From contig OENT01000017.1 of NCBI GenBank assembly GCA_900239685.1, positions 186,001 through 250,000 on the forward strand: 64,000 nt of DNA. The letters run 5' to 3'. The notes below the pieces were generated by a model. That model saw only the letters and a program-made list of their open reading frames with translations, made no database searches and was not told where the DNA came from. The translations under genes and the position numbers were made by a program. Source of the stretch: Rotaria macrura (taxonomy: Eukaryota; Rotifera; Eurotatoria; Philodinida; Philodinidae). Shown here in pieces: positions 56,965-64,000 of the stretch (position 1 is the stretch's first letter; every line of letters begins with the position of its first letter).

Positions 56965-58944
56965 CTGAAAACAAAACAAAACACTTCTCTGTAGTCAAAT
57001 AAATTCATAGTACTTAAGATACTGAACAAGTGATATGGAATATTTACTTTCTTTTCTCTATTTAAAAATTTATGTTTCGAAATAATAAGATTTGAAAAAT
57101 TTTCACTATTTCAATGCATGGTTTATAAAAAAAATTGTAAAATCATGTTAGTATGAAGTAAAAATATACTTGAAATAAATCACTAGTTACAGTTGCTATG
57201 CCAGAGAAAACGATGTTCTGTAAGTTTCAGTCCTTGAGATTGTCTTTACATTTTGAATTAGTCGATAAATGATTTGATGGATTTCTTTGACGACGTTTCC
57301 TTCTTACTCTCAGATATGATTCTAACTACTAGTGTTTTAAACATGAATTCGGATGATAAAAAACAGAAAATCATTACATGAAAATAGTCATACAGTGTAA
57401 ACAAGATTCTTTTTTGTGTATTCTTTAGTATAATTGCATGACTGCCGTATTCTATCAGTTTAGTTTTCTTCTTCCTTTTCTTGTCTAATTGAATTAATAT
57501 GATAATCATCAATCTTCAGTCTATGTATATAATAATCGTAAAAAAATATTGAGATTCGATTAAATTCGTCATGCATATCATATGGAATATATTGAATTTA
57601 TATTCATTGTGATTGCTTTGACATTAGTTTACTTTCACTCTTAAAAACAAAAGATTGAAAACAATACCTTCGAGTACTAAGAAGAGTAATACGATTTCTT
57701 CGTCATCGTCTCATTGTGCATGCATGATTACTTAATGTATGATGAATATAATTCTTCTAGAAGGCTTAAGGTCACAGAATATTCTACTGTATTTCAGATT
57801 TTCAATAAGTAGATCTTTCTACACTCAGATGCATTTTATATTTTGGAAAGTTATAGAAATATCTAGAAAAAATTCGCATTCATCAAAACATATGTTTATT
57901 TAAAGAATATGGAATTAGAAATGAACGGAAAGTGTAGATAGAGGAAGTTCTTCGTAACTGCTTGTTATTGAAATAAATAATTAAAACCTGTAAACATCCG
58001 ATCTCATGTGTAAAACGAGCTGAAAGTTTTCTGAAGATAGATATTCTCTAGAAGTTAGGATAGAGTAATTAAATAGCATAAAAATCGTGTTCTACAGAAG
58101 TACATGTCTATAAATTGATTACCATAAATCCTATTAAGTATTACGCTGATGAAGTACATCGAGTATGCATTCTTTTTCTCAGTTGGAGACCTTCATTGTA
58201 ACGAGTAGAAAGCGTCCTCTTCTCATTACCATCGCCTATTTTACCATGACTACCCAACGTCATCAATAATTGACATTGTCGAAAAGAAAAAGAAACGAAA
58301 TTGTTGCACCCGAAAACTGTGAAAATGTTCATTCTTTTCTTTTATGACGTTATATTTAGTTTTAGAAACAGCATTAACTATACATACTATTCGAAGAAAG
58401 TACAATTTTTTTTCTCATCTATATTTATAATATTTATCTGTATTTGTATTTGTATTTTTAGATTATTTATTCATGTTTGTTTGTTTTAATCAACAAATGG
58501 TTTACTATTATATCATATCTTTCTATAGTTAGAGATATGAGAAAAAAAAAACATACAGCATACATGACACATATGAATAATTTTTTTTCCTCTTTGAAAA
58601 TATCACGTCATTATTCTTTGCTGAGAAGTTGATACATCTATATTGCCTCGCTCTTTCTTCCTCGCAGAAATAATTCAAAAACACATTCATGTTTATGTTA
58701 AGCGTAAGTTTCTTTTTTACGTCTGTGTTTCTGCTTTTAATAGAACAATAGTGATAAAATTAGTGTAGTGAAAAGACAACCATGAAGATACAGCAAAAGG
58801 AAAAACACTTGTGGCTTTAAGCCGAAAACAAAAACGCATCATAAACGGTGCGCGTAATACTTTAGTAGAAAGTATATAAAACATTAAAAAAAACCCTAAA
58901 AGATTCAAACGAGAATCCTCAATCGTTTTCTTCCGTTTTTATTT

Positions 58945-59712
58945 TCAATTGTTAAACGTTGAATCTTCTCGATATTTGTCAGTGACTCTATCAGCTAGTA
59001 TCTTTAAGCTTTCAAGTGATCCAAGTAGTCCAAAAAAGTGAAATTTAAGATCATCTTTAATAGCATCGAATGATGCTATAGTTGATGATGTTGTACTTTG
59101 TTCAAGCTCGTCAGATGATACACTGGATGATGACGATGAATGTTGTGCTGTTTCATAGCTACCAATTAATATTCCTTCATCATCATTTGATTCTTTGATT
59201 TGTTGTTTATTCGTTTGATGATCATTATCGAAAGGACGCGATCGTGTTAGTTGATTGCGTACGTCACGAACGAATGTGTATAGTTCATGCCAATTGTTTG
59301 GTTGAACTGAATTATCAAGAATAATTTCTACATATAGTTAGAGCATAAAAAAGTAAGACTGATTGTTCTAATGTAAATCTATTATTTTCTTACCATCGAC
59401 TGACATATCTTTAAGACGAGATGGTAACATAATTTCATCTTCCATTATTTTAGTTGCATGAAAAAAATCATTCATCGCGCCGGTTAGAAGTGGTACAGAG
59501 AATGTTGAAGGTGAATTTTGAGTAAGTAAATCATTACTTGCCGATGCTATATTTTGACGACGTGGATACATCATATTTTGATTTCGTCGTTGAATTATAC
59601 TAGTTGATGAAGATTGTCGAAGTAGTTTGTTATTTACTGAATGTTTTGAAACAAGATTCGATGAACTATTGTCTTGTGTCATTGCCGATCTGGTGGAACT
59701 TTCTAATTTCAT
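58945..59712 (-). CDS. MID1IP1: Spot14/MID1IP1-family protein
   Basis: The family (THRSP, MID1IP1/MIG12) regulates lipogenesis by promoting acetyl-CoA carboxylase polymerisation; MID1IP1 also binds MID1 on microtubules. Exons 59394-59712 and 58945-59327 sum to 702 nt, 233 aa (vertebrate members 146-183). Three conserved blocks appear in order: an N-terminal helix ending in a short loop (about 78-103, GAMNDFFHATKIMEDEIMLP then SRLKDM; MID1IP1 has [20 protein letters not shown] then SLLRDV), a middle helix (about 118-136, WHELYTFVRDVRNQL) and the C-terminal helix (about 205-228, FHFFGLLGSLESLKILADRV then TDKY). The extra length is a Ser/Asn-rich N-terminal extension of about 75 residues and a Ser-rich acidic insert. 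Which of the two vertebrate paralogues it matches better cannot be judged by eye. Confidence 0.86.
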
Positions 59713-61264
59713 AATTGTTCAAACCAATTGTAGTAGTCGACTTATAAACACGAAGAAATAAGAGAAGTGGAGTAAAAAAAATATGAAGGCTTCTTTTTTT
59801 TTCTCTGACTTGCGCACACAGTAGCGAAACAGTACTATCACTTCACCACATCAACACATAGTAAAAGAGAGAAACGAAAGAAAGAAAGAAACAAAGAAAA
59901 AATATATATATACATGAAAATAGAGAGTGAAGGAGAAAGAGGAAAAAGCGGCTACCCACTTAGTTGTGTTTAAACGTAGGTTATATTATGTACATCATGC
60001 ATCGAGCGAATGTCTCATGAGTGGTGTTGGTTCTTCGGCTTATTTATATGATATACAAGAGCAGTATTCATTTCCCTCGACAGATTTGTACTGAGACAAC
60101 AGGAGACACAGAGAGAGAGATAAGCTTAAAAAATAACTTTCTAGGGTTAAAAATATAGACCGAACGATAGTTGAAACATCTGTTTTTCTTTTACTTAGAA
60201 CATACGAAAATTCGAAGCGTCGTAGAAAATCTATTTCGTTCTTGTTTGCATTGCTTCTATGGTTAATAAAACTTAAATTTTAACATAATGTTTGCTCTTC
60301 GCGACATCAAATCGTAGGTGAACAAGTCATTAATATACATACACCTACATTTGTACAAATATTTTGACACAAAAAATATTACAAAGATATAGAAGGTACT
60401 TTTTTTGCATCGAACTAATCATTATTAAATAAGAATGATTTTATCAAGCAGCTGCTTTTGAGTCATATCTTGTTAGATAGGAAGATGTAAAATATATTCG
60501 GAATAATAAATCCTATTTTTGTTTCACTATTTTCTCATCAGATGTTTATGGTGTGATCAAAGCATACATTTAGTGCGTGTTGATAACCAACGTTCTTCTC
60601 ATATTTTTTCGCTGCATGAAATCATCTTCTGTTACTGTTATGATATAACATTCTTTCTGCATTCAATAGTATTCACCCCTGGTTTGTTTCATTTATCGCG
60701 ATTGGTTCTATATCGATCAATAATGCATACAACAGAGCGTGTTGTTAAGACAAAATTTTGTTTACAATAAATGATGTCTATGATTCAAAACTAGACACAC
60801 CCCTTCAACATAACCACCACATCATTCATTAGCATCTGAAGAACACGAAAAAACTAAACGAAAAAATAAATAATAGACTCATTGGATTACAATTATAACT
60901 TCATATTCGCATACATGAATGACCTTCAAGTTAAGTATAGCCCAAAAAGAAACGTAGGAGTCAAAAGCAAGAGAATATCGACAAACGAAAGAAAGAAAGA
61001 AAAAAAACAATATAGTTGTCAAAGGGAACCAATGTTTCTACTGTAAACTATGTTTCAAACATAAAAAATGAAAATGTATCGTATATGGTCATCTGTATGA
61101 CTTATCATTCGACAGAGAAATTTAAATAGTTTCCTTGGAACAATAATGTTCAAATAGTTATTTAAAAAGAAACATTCTTCAATCTATTGCAGATATATAT
61201 ATATATATACGCACTTACATATCGAATAAAAGATAGCAAACTATAAAATAAGATAAACATCTAA
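59713..61264. promoter_or_regulatory. Divergent interval between Spot14-like gene (-) and SPTLC1 (+)
   Basis: 1.55 kb containing both promoters. The plus strand is purine-rich (GAAAGAAA runs) at about 59870-59950, with a TA microsatellite at about 61192-61210. A pyrimidine-tract acceptor (TCTATTGCAG) ends near 61192, about 70 bases before the SPTLC1 start. No exon was recognised. Confidence 0.5.
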
Positions 61265-63272
61265 ATGGGCTCATCTATGACGAGAGGTGATATAGAAAAT
61301 TTAGCAACGGATTTTTATGGTCTTTTGGAATCATTCAAACATGCACCATTTTATCATATTTTATTCGAAATCTTTCTTATATTGGCTGTGACTTGGCTTG
61401 TGTTCTTTCGTAAACCACGGCCAATTGAAAAAAAATTAACAGAAAAAGAAAAACAAGAATTAATTGATGAATGGCAACCTGAACCATTAGTACCACCAGT
61501 CGATCCAAATCATCCAGCATTAAACGTACGTGTATTAGATGGTATCGTTGGTAAAACTGTCGAAATCGACGGAAAAAAAAGTCTCAATTTTGCAACGTTC
61601 AATTTTCTGAATTTCGTTGGTAATCAACGTATTGCTGATAAAGCCATACAGGCAGTACAAAAATATGGTGTTGGATCATGTGGACCACGAGGGTAAGTTT
61701 ATCAAAATATTTATTAGAATGTGATTATTCGACAGGTTTTTCTTTCAATCGACATTTATTGTTGATTGTTTGTCACGTAAACTATAAAAATAGCATGATA
61801 ACATTCTCTTGATGATTTAAAAGCTGCGTCATTACCCCTCAAAGGGTAACACAGATAAAAAGAAGCGATGCAATGATTTAATTGAAATATTTATGAAGTC
61901 TTGCGATCGGCTATGATGAGCTCATACGTACTCGAATTTTACTTTGTAGATTGCTTCGATCTACTTAAGGCGAGAGCAAGAATATGTATAATAGTGTGAC
62001 AAAAAGCATTTGTGTATAAATCTAAAGTCAAACTGACCATCAATTATTCTCTTTTTCTGTTTCGTGTAGTAAAACCCGAGGTAGCTATTCAAAAGATGTT
62101 GTAAAAATAAAAAACCTAATCAATATGTATTTGATGACATCAAATGAGACGTGAATCATTTTTTTGAAATGTCATCCTATCATGATTCATTATCTTTACA
62201 GATTTTATGGTACGATTGATATTCATCTCGAACTTGAAGAACGTTTGGCTCGTTTTTTTCAATGTGAAGAAGGTATCATTTATTCATATGGATTTTCAAC
62301 TATTGCCAGTATTATACCAGGTTAAACCGAAAAACAACATTTTTTCTTGTCTCAAATTATAAAATGAATTCTTGAAAACATGTTATTTTAGCTTATTCGA
62401 AACGTAACGATATTCTATTTGTTGATGAAGGTGTCCACTATGCAATACAAAAAGGTGTTGAAGCATCGCGTAGTCATGTCAAATGGTTTCGTCATAATGA
62501 TATCAATGATCTTGAACGTTTGTTAGCCGAACAAGAAATACTTGATAAGAAAAATCCGAAAAAAGCTCGATCAATAAGACGTTTTCTTATTATTGAAGGT
62601 TTATATGTTAATTATGGTGATATATGTCCATTACCACGTATGGTAGAATTAAAATATAAATATAAATATCGTATATTTATGGATGAAAGTGTATCATTCG
62701 GTACTATTGGACAAACAGGTCGTGGTGTTACAGAATACTACAATGTCGATCGACAAAAGATAGATTTAATTTCATCAACATTAGAATATTCTGCTGGTTC
62801 AATAGGTGGCTTTGCTGTTGGCAGTTCATTTGTTGTTGATCATCAACGTTTATCAGCTCAAGGTTATTGCTTTTCAGCATCTTTACCACCATTACTTGCT
62901 GCAGCAGCTATTGAAGCGTTAAATATAATGGAAGAAGATAATACACTATTATTTGAAACTATCATGGAAAAAAGTAAACATTTGCATAAAAAGTTATTAT
63001 CTATTAAAGGTTATATTGTCAATGGAGACGAAATATCACCATTGAAGCATTTACGTTTAACAAACGCATTGAATACAATTGGACGTTTAGAAGAAATAGT
63101 TCAATTTGCTCAAACACGTGATATAACAATTACTGTAGCACGATATTTAAACGATGAACATCTTTTACCTGAACCATCGATTCGTCTCATATTAAACGTC
63201 GAAATGAATGATGAAGAATTAGAATTTTTATGTACGGTCTTACAAGAAGCTCTTGTTAAAGTTACAACTTAA
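61265..63272 (+). CDS. SPTLC1: SPTLC1, serine palmitoyltransferase subunit 1
   Basis: Non-catalytic subunit of the ER enzyme that condenses L-serine with palmitoyl-CoA, the first step of sphingolipid synthesis; it pairs with SPTLC2/3. Exons 61265-61692, 62202-62320 and 62392-63272 sum to 1428 nt, 475 aa (human 473). An N-terminal membrane helix lies at about 28-48, followed by an aminotransferase fold type I domain. Landmarks: [15 protein letters not shown], with Cys139 at the position of human Cys133; [54 protein letters not shown]. The segment [16 protein letters not shown], where catalytic paralogues carry the PLP-binding lysine, has none, as expected for subunit 1. AATAAA at 63436-63441 may be its polyadenylation signal. 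Confidence 0.97.
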
Positions 63273-63727
63273 ATCATATTATTGAAAATAATACGATCAA
63301 ATTTTGAACATTGATACAGTTCGATAGTCGTACGCTCGTTCGTTTGCCTGTTTTTTTTGTTTGTTTGCTTGCTTGTTTGTTTGTTTGTCTTTTTTTTAAA
63401 TGACACTTGTTTTTCTTTTTTTTTTTACAGAACTGAATAAAAAGAAACAGACATTCCTTCACCAATGTTGATAAAAATATGTATTACGTTTAATTATTCT
63501 TTTATTTAGAGACAAAATAATAGATCTTATTATGGCACAGACAGTTCTTCATGGGGTATTTCGTTTGATATTGAGATAATGTGAAAGAAAGAAAAAAAAA
63601 CTGCATGGATTGCATACGTTGCTATGTTTGAAGGATTTTAATGAATGTTTTATTTCTATTTTGTTTTTCGTTAAATAATTAACAGAGTATTTCTTGGATT
63701 GTATTTCATCTATTATTGATACATTCA
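63273..63727. other. Spacer between SPTLC1 and the epimerase-like gene
   Basis: 455 bp between stop and next start on the same strand. It contains TTTG/CTTG repeats at about 63355-63390, AATAAA at 63436-63441 and an acceptor-like AATTAACAG ending near 63683. No exon was seen. Confidence 0.55.
63436..63441 (+). terminator. Likely polyadenylation signal of SPTLC1
   Basis: AATAAA about 164 nt after the SPTLC1 stop codon, in an AT-rich spacer. Confidence 0.5.
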
Positions 63728-64000
63728 ATGGCAGATATGACAAGAACGAAAATTCTTATATTTGGTGGAAATGGATTTTTGGGTGGAGAAACAGCCGCGG
63801 AACTTTTAGCATTGAATACTTTTGATATTACACTTGTTAATAGAGGCAATTGGAAAGATTATGATTCAAACATCCGCATACGACCATTCGTTAAAACATT
63901 TACTATCGACAGGTGTGAATATAAATATATATAGGTTACAATTTATCGATGATTATCATCTTCTTTAGCTGATAAACTTCTCATATTTCAGAGAGAAATG
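63728..64000 (+). CDS. NAD(P)-dependent epimerase/dehydratase-like protein, 5' part only
   Basis: Exon 1 (63728-63912) encodes MADMTRTKILIFGGNGFLGG and further Rossmann elements: a beta strand, the glycine-rich GGNGFLGG loop (GxxGxxG), a helix, and a second strand ending TLVNRG, typical of extended short-chain dehydrogenases such as nucleoside-sugar epimerases. After a 79-nt intron, exon 2 begins at 63992 (phase-consistent, DR-E-K) and runs off the window. The in-frame ATG of MADMT was preferred, since the frame upstream has no earlier ATG near it. The active-site YxxxK lies beyond the window, so substrate and subfamily cannot be named. Same strand as SPTLC1, 455 bp away. Confidence 0.65.

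Larger units (their letters stand above)
56655..58944. other. Convergent spacer between zinc-finger gene and Spot14-family gene
   Basis: 2.3 kb of AT-rich DNA. It contains the likely zinc-finger polyadenylation signal (56780-56785) and a short minus-strand exon-like segment (56895-56964). Nothing else was recognised. Confidence 0.55.

Noticed and set aside
63355-63395. TTTG/CTTG short tandem units considered as a direct-repeat array
   Set aside because: Plain four-base microsatellite with no spacers, not CRISPR-like; nothing in the window is prokaryotic.

Overview
The window is nuclear DNA of an animal. It is AT-rich (roughly 30% G+C by eye) and its genes are cut by many short introns (mostly 50-80 nt, GT-AG). 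It carries genes found only in animals (STIM, FARP) beside general eukaryotic ones. The short introns, frequent CGT arginine codons, A/T-rich spacers and Tc1/hAT-type elements suggest a small invertebrate, most likely a rotifer (Adineta/Rotaria-like bdelloid). That placement is an inference. No prokaryotic, organellar or viral segment was seen.

Layout: 1-2644 gene-poor 3' flank with one exon-like segment (-). 2645-8294 STIM, the ER calcium sensor (-, 13 exons, 655 aa). 8295-9967 divergent promoter interval. 9968-21900 MMS19, cytosolic Fe-S targeting factor (+, 25 exons, 943 aa). One MMS19 intron holds a Tc1 transposon with a frameshifted transposase (14399-15679) and a 358-bp hAT-like fold-back MITE with an 8-bp target duplication (16410-16767). 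23397-29153 TBC1D23, Golgi vesicle-capture adaptor (+, 17 exons, 750 aa). 31178-41321 FARP, a FERM-DH-PH-PH Rho-family GEF (-, 24 exons, about 1,750-1,765 aa) with a giant low-complexity linker exon. 44270-44922 NDUFB9, complex I LYR subunit (+, 4 exons, 145 aa). 44923-50605 long spacer with a fold-back repeat in a less AT-rich, decayed-looking tract. 50619-56654 an unassigned C2H2 zinc-finger protein (+, 7 exons, 828 aa). 58945-59712 Spot14/MID1IP1-family protein (-, 2 exons, 233 aa). 61265-63272 SPTLC1, non-catalytic subunit of serine palmitoyltransferase (+, 3 exons, 475 aa). 63728-64000 start of a Rossmann-fold NAD(P)-dependent epimerase/dehydratase-like gene, cut by the window end.

Exon models were built by hand from GT/AG sites, reading phase and protein similarity. 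For STIM, MMS19, TBC1D23, NDUFB9, the zinc-finger gene, the Spot14 gene and SPTLC1 the exon lengths sum exactly to whole codons ending in a stop. In FARP only one junction, the 3' end of the linker exon, is unresolved.

The genes are an ordinary housekeeping and signalling set and form no pathway or cluster. The unusual features are the FARP linker with a possible PKA-anchoring helix, the two well-bounded elements in the MMS19 intron, the fold-back DNAs, and a few orphan exon-like segments.
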